Assembly: GCA_902459845.2 (NCBI GenBank)
Contig: CABPSV020000151.1
Coordinates: 15,323 to 25,958, forward strand
DNA length: 10,636 nt
Direction of reading: 5' to 3'
Origin: Hepatocystis sp. ex Piliocolobus tephrosceles
Taxonomy: Eukaryota; Apicomplexa; Aconoidasida; Haemosporida; Plasmodiidae
Shown one piece after another: positions 1-7,443 of the stretch. Position 1 is the stretch's first letter; each line of letters begins with the position of its first letter. The translations under genes and the position numbers were made by a program. Below the pieces are notes generated by a model that worked only from the letters and a program-made list of their open reading frames with translations, was not told where the DNA came from and did no database searches.

Positions 1-92
1 TTTCTTTTTTATTTTTTTTTTTATTTTTCTTTTTTTTTTTTTTTTTTTTTTTTATTTTTTTATTTTTATTTATTTTTTTTTTTTTTTTTTTT
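1..92. repeat. T-rich tract at the left edge
   Basis: The first 92 bases are almost entirely T on the plus strand, broken by single A bases and one C. It is a low-complexity poly(dA:dT) tract of the kind common between Plasmodium genes, where such tracts disfavour nucleosomes. It continues beyond the window edge, so its full length is unknown. Confidence 0.9.
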
Positions 93-746
93 ATTTTGTT
101 ACGTGCAAAATCACTTACAATTGCCAGTGTTTTTTGTAACGGTAAGAACAATAAAATTAAAAAAAGTTACAATTAAAAAAATGTGAAAAAAAATAAATAC
201 ATATAAAACAAAATATGGAGTCAAAGTACAGCAATGAAAGGTAGAAATAAAAAATAGCAGCAAAATGTTCAAGCAAAAATTAGAACAAAATGTAACAATG
301 TTAACTATATAAGTAAACATATTAAACTTATGTACAAACATGTATATATATATGATAATGTAAAGGAACCACTGGGTCAAACAGGTTCCATCTTAATTAT
401 TTTAACACGGAATAACACATATGCATAAATATACATATATGTACATATTCTTATGTAAAATGAATGCTATTATAATTGATAATGTTGCTTCTTTTCGGAA
501 ATTCTTTATTTACCATCAGTTTTAATACGTATAAATAATATAGTAACATAAAAAAAATTGATACAGCATAGTGACACAAAAAAAAATAAAAATAAAATAA
601 AAATAAAATAAAATAAAAACAAAACTGTGAAGCAAAATTGTGAAACAAAAACAGAAGCATGCCAACATATAATATAAAAAAAAATGACACAATACAATGG
701 TGTATAAATGCAGTGATGCATATGAAAAAAAAAAAAATAATAAAAA
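93..746. other. AT-rich intergenic DNA, no gene seen
   Basis: This is the far 3' flank of the minus-strand helicase-like gene. It holds short A runs, AAAAT-type repeats at about 583-620 and related short segments around 625-655 (GTGAAGCAAAA and GTGAAACAAAA). The open frames here translate into Phe, Tyr and Ile-rich strings typical of AT-rich non-coding DNA and show no domain. I see no RNA gene. It probably contains the 3' UTR end of the upstream gene, but no poly(A) site can be assigned. Confidence 0.6.
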
Positions 747-1000
747 AAAAATACATGCATACATACATACACATGTAGATACATACATACATAATACATA
801 CATACATACACATGTAGATATATACATACATACACATGTAGATACATACATACTCATGTAGATATATACATACATACACATGTAGATACATACATACATA
901 CACATGTAGATACATACATACTCATGTAGATATATACATACATACACATGTAGATACATACATACTCATGTAGATACATACACATGTAGATACATGTATT
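747..1000. repeat. TACA-based minisatellite with CATGTAGATA cores
   Basis: Ten copies of the 10-mer CATGTAGATA (some read CATGTAGATAC) start at 772, 811, 835, 855, 879, 903, 923, 947, 967 and 983 (the tenth reads CATGTAGATA at 983-992). They are joined by variable numbers of ACAT/TACA tetranucleotides. Successive spacings are 39, 24, 20, 24, 24, 20, 24, 20 and 16 bases, so all but the first are multiples of four, as expected if the array grows and shrinks by tetranucleotide slippage. It lies just 3' of the helicase-like gene. Minus-strand frames across it are open (Tyr, Val, Cys, Met and His repeats), but this follows from the repeat and is not taken as coding. Confidence 0.85.
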
Positions 1001-1010
1001 ATATGCTCCC

Positions 1011-1031
1011 TTTTTTCTTTTTTTTTTTTTT
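1011..1031. repeat. T tract just 3' of the helicase-like gene
   Basis: A 21-base run of T with one C on the plus strand sits six bases from the TAG stop of the minus-strand gene, so it is A-rich in that gene's transcript, at the start of the 3' UTR. Confidence 0.8.
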
Positions 1032-1036
1032 GTTTA

Positions 1037-4000
1037 CTACATTTTACACATCTGACCAAGTTTTTCAACATGCTTGTTATAAAAAAAAGAAGGGAGTGTG
1101 CTTGTCAACATGCTTGGGTCGATAATTGAAACATGTTTCATAACAATTGTAGAATCATTATTTGAATAAGCTTCTGTGTACACAATAAATTTTCTATTTA
1201 TAGGTTCTGATTCATTTAGAATTGATATAGGATCCAAGGAAAAATTAATATCTTTATTTATTTGATTTAGTAATAACAATTTATATTTATTGTCATATAC
1301 TAATTTAGCTACATTATAACAAAAAGAAGATATCGTAGTTTTCCATATACATTCTACATTATTTGATTTTTCTACAGTTATACCAAAATTATTTAATATA
1401 TTTTTTAATGTTTTAAAAAAATTGGTTGCTTTTTTTATCGAATTATAATTTAAAAAATAATCATGACAAAAACTTTTTTTATCTTTTGCATGATTAAAAA
1501 ATTGAAATATATTATAATAACTTAAAATATCACTTTCTTGTGCCATTAAAGACGTTCGCATTATTTTCATCTTTTCTACTACACCATTTTGTACAAAAAA
1601 AATAGGACCACTAACTAACATACTAATAATAACACAAACTTCATATACGCATTTATATTTTATACTATTTAGTAAAAAAACGCTATATTTAAAATTTACA
1701 GGTAAATAACAAATTAACAAACTTAATTTTTTATCTAATAAATCTCCATTAATATCTATCAATTGTAAAGTAAAAAACAATTCAAAACATTTTCGTAACG
1801 CTTTTAACATAGGAGCAGTTACAAAATCAAATGAACAGATATTTTCTAATCCAATAATTTTTAAAAAAAAAATTATTTCAAAAATATTTTTTTTTAATAT
1901 TTCAGGTACATCATAATCATCCATAAGATTTATATAATCTTTGTATCTTATCAAACGAAAACAAATACAGTTCCTAAAATTTTCTAATCTTTCTTCGCAT
2001 TTTCTTTTACTACATATAATTGTATAATTTTTAACCACATTCAAATCATAATCATACATGCTATCATGCATAAAACAAGTATCTATTACATATTTTACAT
2101 TTAACAACTTCGTAATATAAATAAAATAATTTCTATCTTTAACTAAATAAATTAAGTTATCCATTTTATTTATATTTAAATCATCAAAATCAATTTCATT
2201 ATTTATTGTTAATATGTTTTTACTTTTTATATTCCGACTTTTTAAACCCTTTTTAATAATATCTATTTCATATTCATTATTTAAAAATATAAGAATATTA
2301 GTACTATTACTTTTTCTTTTTTTCATAAACAATTTATACATTAACTTTATACTCATTTCTAAGTAATCTGCACAACTTTCTTTCAAATAATAGATTCTCT
2401 GACTATTTTGTTCTTGATAATTGTTTTTATTTATTTTATCTTTTTTATAAAATAACGTTTTATTATTATACCTATCTGCATCTCCATTGTTATGTTTATT
2501 TCTATCTTTATTATCATTATGCTTACAACTATTTGTGATATGAAAAATAAATATATTTATTATATTTTTAACTTTTTCTATTTGTAATTGAAACAATTCC
2601 CACTCTTTTATATGTATATCACCTACCTCGATTTTTTTTTTATCATTGTTTGATGAATTTGCATCTGGAACTGTGTTCGTACCACTCACATTATTATTTT
2701 CATCATATACTAGTGAGTGCATTTCGGAGTTTACGAAAAAACGTTTTTTTTTATTCTTGGAAACATATAACCCCGTATTTTTTTCTCCACTTTTTTCACT
2801 CTCATTTTTGTCATCATTATCATGTGTAGTTAAATCATATGTTTTGTACGTACTCACATGACCAGGATCTACTTCAAAATCAGTCATATTACTTGATGAC
2901 ATACTATTACTTTTACTTGTTATATACTCGCTTTTATTGTTTATTAAATCTATAAATTTTTTATTTTTTATAAATATATTTTTTTTTATTACAGATTGAT
3001 AATCTTTGTGTTGTACATATTTGCCTGGTAATATTTTTTTGTTGTGAACAAGTTCATCGAAACGTCTAATGTGTTTTCTTTGCAACTTGTGTACAAATTG
3101 GATATCTTCCTCGTTATCTGAATCTTCCGTTTTGTCAGAATCTTTCGCTTTGTCAGAATCTTTCGCTTTGTCAGAATCTTCCGCTTTATCCGAATCTTCC
3201 GCTTTATCCGAATATTTCGCTTTATCCGAATATTTCGCTTTGTCCGAATATTTCGCTTTATCCGAATATTTCGCTTTATCCGAATATTTCGCTTTATCCG
3301 AATATTTCGCTTTATCCGAATATTTCGCTTTATCCGAATATTTCGCTTTGTCCGAATATTTCGCTTTGTCCGAATATTTCGCTTTGTCCGAATATTTCGC
3401 TTTGTCCGAATCTTTCGCTTTGTCCGAATCTTTCGCTTTGTCCGAATCTTCCGCTTTATCCGAATATTTCGCTTTGTCCGAATATTTCGCTTTATCCGAA
3501 TCTTTCGCTTTGTCCGAATCTTCCGTTTTATCTGAATCTTCCTCTTTACCCGATTCTTTTTTATTTTTTTCCACCAACGGTATCTCGTTTTTACCATTTC
3601 CAAATTCAGCTAATGCTTTTGTAATTGTTTCATTTTTTTTGTTATTTTTTTCCATCATACCAAACCCGTGCCGTTTTGTTTCGTCCGCATCACTATATTG
3701 ATCACTATCATGATCACTATGCCGTTCCTTATTGTACTCGCTGAAAAAAGCACTATTATAGGAATCAAAAAAATGAAGCACATTTTCAATAAAAAAGTCT
3801 GAAAACAGAAAGACATACAAATCGCTTCTTTTTACAAGGATCCTCTTTAATAATGCCAAAAGTAAATCTGTTTTTAAAAATCTTTTATGTACATTTGTTA
3901 TAATTATTATATTAAATTCAATTAATAGCGGGTCCGATAATATTTTATGTAGCAGTTTACTTTCATTAAGTAGAATAATTCGATTATTTGTTTTTGTATC

Positions 4001-4300
4001 ATTTTTAAATGGATGAGAGTCGTCTAACAATAAAAACAAATCTTTCGAGTCATCTTTAATCAAATTATAATTCTCTCTACATATCAAATCAGGAAATGTT
4101 ATACATATTTTACAAACTTCATTTAAACTATGAAATTTTTTGTCATATAAAATTAGAACTAATCGTATAAATTCATTTAATTCCAGTTTACCGATTATAA
4201 AAAAAACATTAATTATCTTTAACAAATCTGTTATACTTTCTTTAAACTTTTTAAACATTAGTTTTTTTTCATCTTGATAGTACATAGCGTAGTTTTTCAT
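1037..4300 (-). CDS. Degenerate DEAH-box RNA helicase (DHX35-like pseudo-helicase)
   Basis: Numbering is from the ATG at 4298-4300 (1,087 residues, stop TAG at 1037-1039). Seen in order: RecA lobe 1 (about 23-178), a low-complexity insert (179-632), RecA lobe 2 (633-795), HA2 (797-898, starting VPEILKKNIFEIIFFLKIIG) and an OB-fold region (960-1074, ending IDPSMLTSTLPSFFYN). This order is that of spliceosomal-type DEAH helicases. Phrases such as LSDPLLIEFNIIIITNVHKR and YYLKESCADYLE resemble the DHX35 branch as I know it; no alignment was run. All ATPase motifs are lost: GKLELNEFI in place of GETGxGKST, TNVH for DEAH, SDF for SAT, VKDRNYFIYI for TNIAETSLTI, ERLENFRN for QRxGRxGR. I infer a structural role in RNA processing, probably nuclear, without ATP hydrolysis. 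The frame is open upstream to a TAG at 4472-4474 but has no ATG there. Helicase-like similarity continues upstream of 4300 (ALYTRKMKNYAMY resembles the segment before motif I), so 4300 is probably not the true start and 5' exons are likely. Confidence 0.75.
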   Translation of the reverse strand: MKNYAMYYQDEKKLMFKKFKESITDLLKIINVFFIIGKLELNEFIRLVLILYDKKFHSLNEVCKICITFPDLICRENYNLIKDDSKDLFLLLDDSHPFKNDTKTNNRIILLNESKLLHKILSDPLLIEFNIIIITNVHKRFLKTDLLLALLKRILVKRSDLYVFLFSDFFIENVLHFFDSYNSAFFSEYNKERHSDHDSDQYSDADETKRHGFGMMEKNNKKNETITKALAEFGNGKNEIPLVEKNKKESGKEEDSDKTEDSDKAKDSDKAKYSDKAKYSDKAEDSDKAKDSDKAKDSDKAKYSDKAKYSDKAKYSDKAKYSDKAKYSDKAKYSDKAKYSDKAKYSDKAKYSDKAKYSDKAKYSDKAEDSDKAEDSDKAKDSDKAKDSDKTEDSDNEEDIQFVHKLQRKHIRRFDELVHNKKILPGKYVQHKDYQSVIKKNIFIKNKKFIDLINNKSEYITSKSNSMSSSNMTDFEVDPGHVSTYKTYDLTTHDNDDKNESEKSGEKNTGLYVSKNKKKRFFVNSEMHSLVYDENNNVSGTNTVPDANSSNNDKKKIEVGDIHIKEWELFQLQIEKVKNIINIFIFHITNSCKHNDNKDRNKHNNGDADRYNNKTLFYKKDKINKNNYQEQNSQRIYYLKESCADYLEMSIKLMYKLFMKKRKSNSTNILIFLNNEYEIDIIKKGLKSRNIKSKNILTINNEIDFDDLNINKMDNLIYLVKDRNYFIYITKLLNVKYVIDTCFMHDSMYDYDLNVVKNYTIICSKRKCEERLENFRNCICFRLIRYKDYINLMDDYDVPEILKKNIFEIIFFLKIIGLENICSFDFVTAPMLKALRKCFELFFTLQLIDINGDLLDKKLSLLICYLPVNFKYSVFLLNSIKYKCVYEVCVIISMLVSGPIFFVQNGVVEKMKIMRTSLMAQESDILSYYNIFQFFNHAKDKKSFCHDYFLNYNSIKKATNFFKTLKNILNNFGITVEKSNNVECIWKTTISSFCYNVAKLVYDNKYKLLLLNQINKDINFSLDPISILNESEPINRKFIVYTEAYSNNDSTIVMKHVSIIDPSMLTSTLPSFFYNKHVEKLGQMCKM
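3104..3535 (-). repeat. 18-bp coding repeat, 24 SDKAKY-type hexapeptides
   Basis: Inside the insert between the two RecA lobes lie 24 in-frame 18-bp units encoding SDK(A/T)(K/E)(Y/D), the last one being SDNEED. The order is TED, AKD, AKY x2, AED, AKD x2, AKY x11, AED x2, AKD x2, TED, NEED: a homogeneous core flanked on both sides by the same variant types. Ala is always GCG and Ser in the core is TCG, which puts two CpG sites in each unit against a CpG-poor background. The unit has no stop in several other frames, so long spurious frames exist on both strands here. The repeat is highly charged and predicted to be disordered. Confidence 0.95.
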
Positions 4301-4393
4301 TTTCCTAGTGTATAATGCAGTCTTCTTATTCTTATCGTAAATCGCACTGAATTCATTGGCAGGAGCAAAGTATACGTTCGGAAAAGTACATAA

Positions 4394-4394
<1 letters not shown>

Positions 4395-4442
<48 letters not shown>
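4395..4442. repeat. Poly-A tract, 48 bases (poly-T on the coding strand)
   Basis: An uninterrupted run of 48 A on the plus strand lies immediately upstream of the open part of the helicase-like gene. On the coding strand it is poly-T. It may be the pyrimidine tract of a 5' intron or part of the 5' UTR. It is followed in-frame by a TTG at 4394-4396 that is not a credible eukaryotic start. Confidence 0.95.
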
Positions 4443-4446
<4 letters not shown>

Positions 4447-4570
4447 CGTAAGGTACACGTGAGATATAATACTAACACCTTTGCTTTATTTTTTTTTAAC
4501 ATTTGGTTTATTCTTCTAGCTAATGCATCTCATTTGAGCATATACTTGTATAACGCTTAATAGCATTTAC

Positions 4571-4619
4571 TTTTTTTTTCTATTTATTTTTTTTTTTTTT
4601 TATTTATTTTTTTTTTTTT
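4571..4619. repeat. T-rich tract with a repeated TATTTATT motif
   Basis: Two T runs of about 14-16 bases, each preceded by CTATTTATT or TATTTATT, read as A-rich on the coding strand of the helicase-like gene. In the splice model above it falls within intron 2. No further signal is seen. Confidence 0.7.
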
Positions 4620-4934
4620 CACTCTTCGCCTTGAAATACCTGTAATAAATGTCAAAGTGGTTATTTAATAATGCTGCTGGTGTTTAATATTAATTAGGTA
4701 TACTTTTGTGTAGCCGCATTAGCATTTTTTTTACGCCTTTATACCCGTTCATACCAATTTGGCGACATTTTTTTTAAAACCATATTATGTCAAAAAAAAA
4801 TGAGCTTATAATGGACTTTTATAATTCACTTTTTTTTAAGGAAGCATATTACAATTTTTAAAATTTTTAACAAAATTCATTTAAGTTTGATTTAAAAATT
4901 GTTAGAAATTGATCAAACGAACTATGCAAAATGC

Positions 4935-4935
<1 letters not shown>

Positions 4936-4982
<47 letters not shown>
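4936..4982. repeat. Poly-A tract, 47 bases
   Basis: An uninterrupted run of 47 A on the plus strand directly abuts the first unit of the 15-bp minisatellite that starts at 4984, with a single G at 4983 between them. Confidence 0.95.
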
Positions 4983-4983
<1 letters not shown>

Positions 4984-4985
<2 letters not shown>

Positions 4986-5193
4986 ACATAATAGCACAGG
5001 ACATAATAGCACAGGACATAATAGCACAGGACATAATAGCACAGGACATAATAGCACAGGACATAATAGCACAGGACATAATAGCACAGGACATAATAGC
5101 ACAGGACATAATAGCACAGGACATAGTAGCACAGGACATAATAGCACAGGACATAGTAGCACAAGACATAGTAGCACAAGACATAGTAACATA
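4984..5193. repeat. 15-bp minisatellite (GGACATAATAGCACA), 14 units
   Basis: Fourteen tandem 15-bp units. The first nine are identical. Units 10 and 12 carry AATAG to AGTAG, units 13 and 14 also start AGAC, and the last unit ends in ACATA. Divergence therefore increases away from the poly-A tract. Two plus-strand frames (GHNST and DIIAQ repeats) and all three minus-strand frames are open because the unit is a multiple of three without stops in them. This is not evidence for a gene. Confidence 0.95.
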
Positions 5194-5303
5194 TTCAACT
5201 AATTAAAGTTAACGTATATAGTTCATCAAACTATTTATAAAAAAATAAAATAAAAAGAATGAATAAAATTTTAAAAAACTATACATCGTTATTCAGTATC
5301 AAG

Positions 5304-5306
<3 letters not shown>

Positions 5307-5346
<40 letters not shown>
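5307..5346. repeat. (AT)20 dinucleotide repeat
   Basis: Twenty perfect AT dinucleotides, a typical Plasmodium microsatellite and self-complementary on both strands. It lies about 240 bases 3' of the stop of the RAP-like gene. Confidence 0.95.
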
Positions 5347-5348
<2 letters not shown>

Positions 5349-5509
5349 ACGATGTTAATAGCTATACCCTTTTATGAAGCGGAAGCTGCAGCAATAATGA
5401 ATAAGTAAAAGTGGTACAATTCGAGCATGTATAAAAACGTTAAATCTGTACGTACCTATGAAACATTCACATGCTACACTTAATAAAAACTAACTTATCG
5501 CATTTTACG

Positions 5510-5530
5510 AAAAAAAAAAAAAAAAAAAAA
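5510..5530. repeat. Poly-A tract, 21 bases
   Basis: An uninterrupted run of 21 A on the plus strand, 55 bases beyond the stop codon of the minus-strand RAP-like gene. It is therefore poly-T within or just after that gene's 3' UTR. Confidence 0.9.
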
Positions 5531-5585
5531 TCAATAAAATAAAAACTGCACGACAATTACATATACATTTATCAAGCGTAAATAG

Positions 5586-7403
5586 TTAAAGATTAAAAAT
5601 AAAGTGCAATTGTTTTTTTAAAAGAGATGTCAATATCTCTATTGTTTGATCTGAAGGATAATTTTTTTTAAATATTTGTTTATGTACTTTTTCAAAAATA
5701 ATATTTGATGCACTTGTAATAGCATTTTGTTTTTCTTTATCATTTAACTTAAAAAATAGATAAACCTTTTCAATAGGTATCACCATAACATTTATTTTAT
5801 GTTTTTTATATAAATATAATTTTTCTGCTATTATTTCAATACTATCTCCATTTGTTTTATAATTTATTGAATATGTACTGAACTGACTACTGCCCTCAGT
5901 TGAAAGTCTTATTGTATCATGTGGATAATAACCACCTTTTGTCATAACATAATTATTCTTATCTTTCGAACCATCCACCAATTCATTTTCCAAACTCAAC
6001 TTCCCATTGTCACTATTATTTGATATATTAATGCTATTTTCATTAGGTTGTAATAATATGTCCATATCTTTCACCATCCTTGGTAACTTAATTATTTTTT
6101 TAGTATTATCATCCATTTTTTTAAATTGAATTGCAAATTTTAATAAAGGAAAAAATATATTCAAAACAAATAATTCATCTATTTCATGGTTTTTAAAAAA
6201 AACATTACTATGAACATTATCAATTTTCATTTTTGTTATATTTAATTTTTCAAATATTTCATAAACTGGAAATAATTCATAACTAACTGCATATTTTTGT
6301 TGTTGCAAAAAAAAAACCTTTCTTAAATGTTCTAACTCATCATATAAATTATGAATATTCATGTTTTGCGATGCAAACAAGAGGTTTGTTTTGTTGGGTG
6401 CTTTTCCTTTTTTTATTTCTCCATTATATTTTCCAATCTCAGGAAGTGTGGCACGATTGACAAGGTCAGAACGACTAACACAATCGACAGTATTTGCACG
6501 ATCGGTAGGCCTAGCAAGTTGAACTCCGTATCCGCATTGAACCATACTCTTTATTTTACTACCAACTGTTTCTTGTATCAAATTCTGTTCGTTAATTCCT
6601 TTTCGGACATACCCCAAATCGGCATATATTAATTTGTTTGAGCTTATTTCGGAAACATTTCTCATATCGGTATCAGTTCGCTCCGTATAAATTCTTTTTG
6701 TGCCTTTTTGTTCTTCTTTGCATCGATCAAGTGCACCGCTATTTGTGGCAGTACTCCTCCTGATTATATCACTTGTTCTGCGTTTCATAATTTTTAAAAA
6801 TAACATTGGATAATATATTTCCAAAAAAATAAAACAATAATAAAATAAAATTTGTTTTTTTATATTGTTTAAAATTTTATCAATCTCTTTAAAACAAATA
6901 TCAAATAAAAAAATAGTTAACAAATCATAATTTTTATTATTTTTATAAGTACAAAGACATAATAATATATCTAAAGCAAAAATCGAATCAGTAACTATAT
7001 TTTTGTTATTTTGTATAATATCTATTAACACGTTAAACAAATTTAAATGAAAAACTCTCGACTCCCATATACTTTTAAAACAAAGACATAATTCAGTTTT
7101 TGTAAAACTATCATTTCGTAATATTTTATAAAATAATTGTGTATATAATTCACTTATTAAAAATATATTTTTATTTGTTTGCATATTAAAAAATATTAAA
7201 TTTAGGATATGACTTGTGGTTAAAAGTTCTACTTTTATTTTCATTCCGCTAGTATATTTCAATTTGTGATTAAATATGTTATTCGTTATTTCTTGATATG
7301 TTGGGGATGTGCTATCACTATTATATGTGTCGCCTCGTATGCCACAACGGGACCCGTTCGGACTTAACATCACTGTTTCACCATTTTGAATCACAAATCT
7401 GTA

Positions 7404-7443
<40 letters not shown>

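Larger units (their letters stand above)
4301..4768 (-). other. Candidate 5' exons and introns of the helicase-like gene
   Basis: A phase-consistent splice model can be read on the minus strand. Exon 1 (4768-4745) is an ATG followed by 7 codons, MSPNWYER. Intron 1 (4744-4640, 105 bases) has GTATAA at its donor and TTATTACAG at its acceptor. Exon 2 (4639-4623) encodes VFQGE plus two bases of a codon. Intron 2 (4622-4347) has donor GTGAAA, contains the 48-base poly-T tract and ends GAATTCAG. Exon 3 starts at 4346; the two leftover bases plus its first T make an Asp codon and lead into AIYDKNKK in the main frame. Supporting it: the phases fit, intron 1 is of typical Plasmodium size, and similarity continues upstream of the first in-frame ATG. 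Against it: the second donor is weak and exon 2 is only 17 bases. Other splice choices are possible. Confidence 0.3.
4769..5585. other. Intergenic region between the two minus-strand genes
   Basis: About 0.8 kb between the candidate 5' end of the helicase-like gene and the TAA stop of the RAP-like gene. It must hold the promoter of the first and the 3' UTR of the second. It is filled mainly by a 47-base poly-A tract, a 15-bp minisatellite, an (AT)20 run and a 21-base poly-A tract. The stretch 5347-5500 is more complex and less AT-rich, but it holds no long frame or recognisable RNA fold. No individual promoter element can be supported. Confidence 0.6.

Noticed and set aside
111..380. Minus-strand frame of 89 codons
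   Set aside because: It encodes Phe, Ile and Tyr-rich sequence with no domain and base composition like the surrounding intergenic DNA.
451..959. Overlapping minus-strand frames through the TACA minisatellite
   Set aside because: Two or more frames are open at once because of the repeat, and the non-repeat part is Phe-rich AT sequence. No evidence of a protein.
2989..3701. Long alternative frames on both strands over the SDKAKY array
   Set aside because: They exist only because the 18-bp unit has no stop in those frames. The main frame is the one continuous with the helicase lobes.
4394..4396. TTG as the start of the helicase-like protein (1,119 residues)
   Set aside because: It is only the first alternative start codon after the poly-T tract. 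A eukaryotic gene is not expected to use it; an ATG at 4300 or spliced upstream exons are better explanations.
4867..5206. Five open frames over the 15-bp minisatellite, including a GHNST repeat with N-glycosylation-like motifs
   Set aside because: Simultaneously open frames on both strands are produced by a 15-bp unit. Starts are in poly-A or repeat sequence and there is no unique protein sequence.
5400..5460. Possible tRNA T-loop (AATTCGAGC) in the intergenic region
   Set aside because: It lacks the conserved GTTCRA box, and no acceptor stem or anticodon arm can be folded around it.
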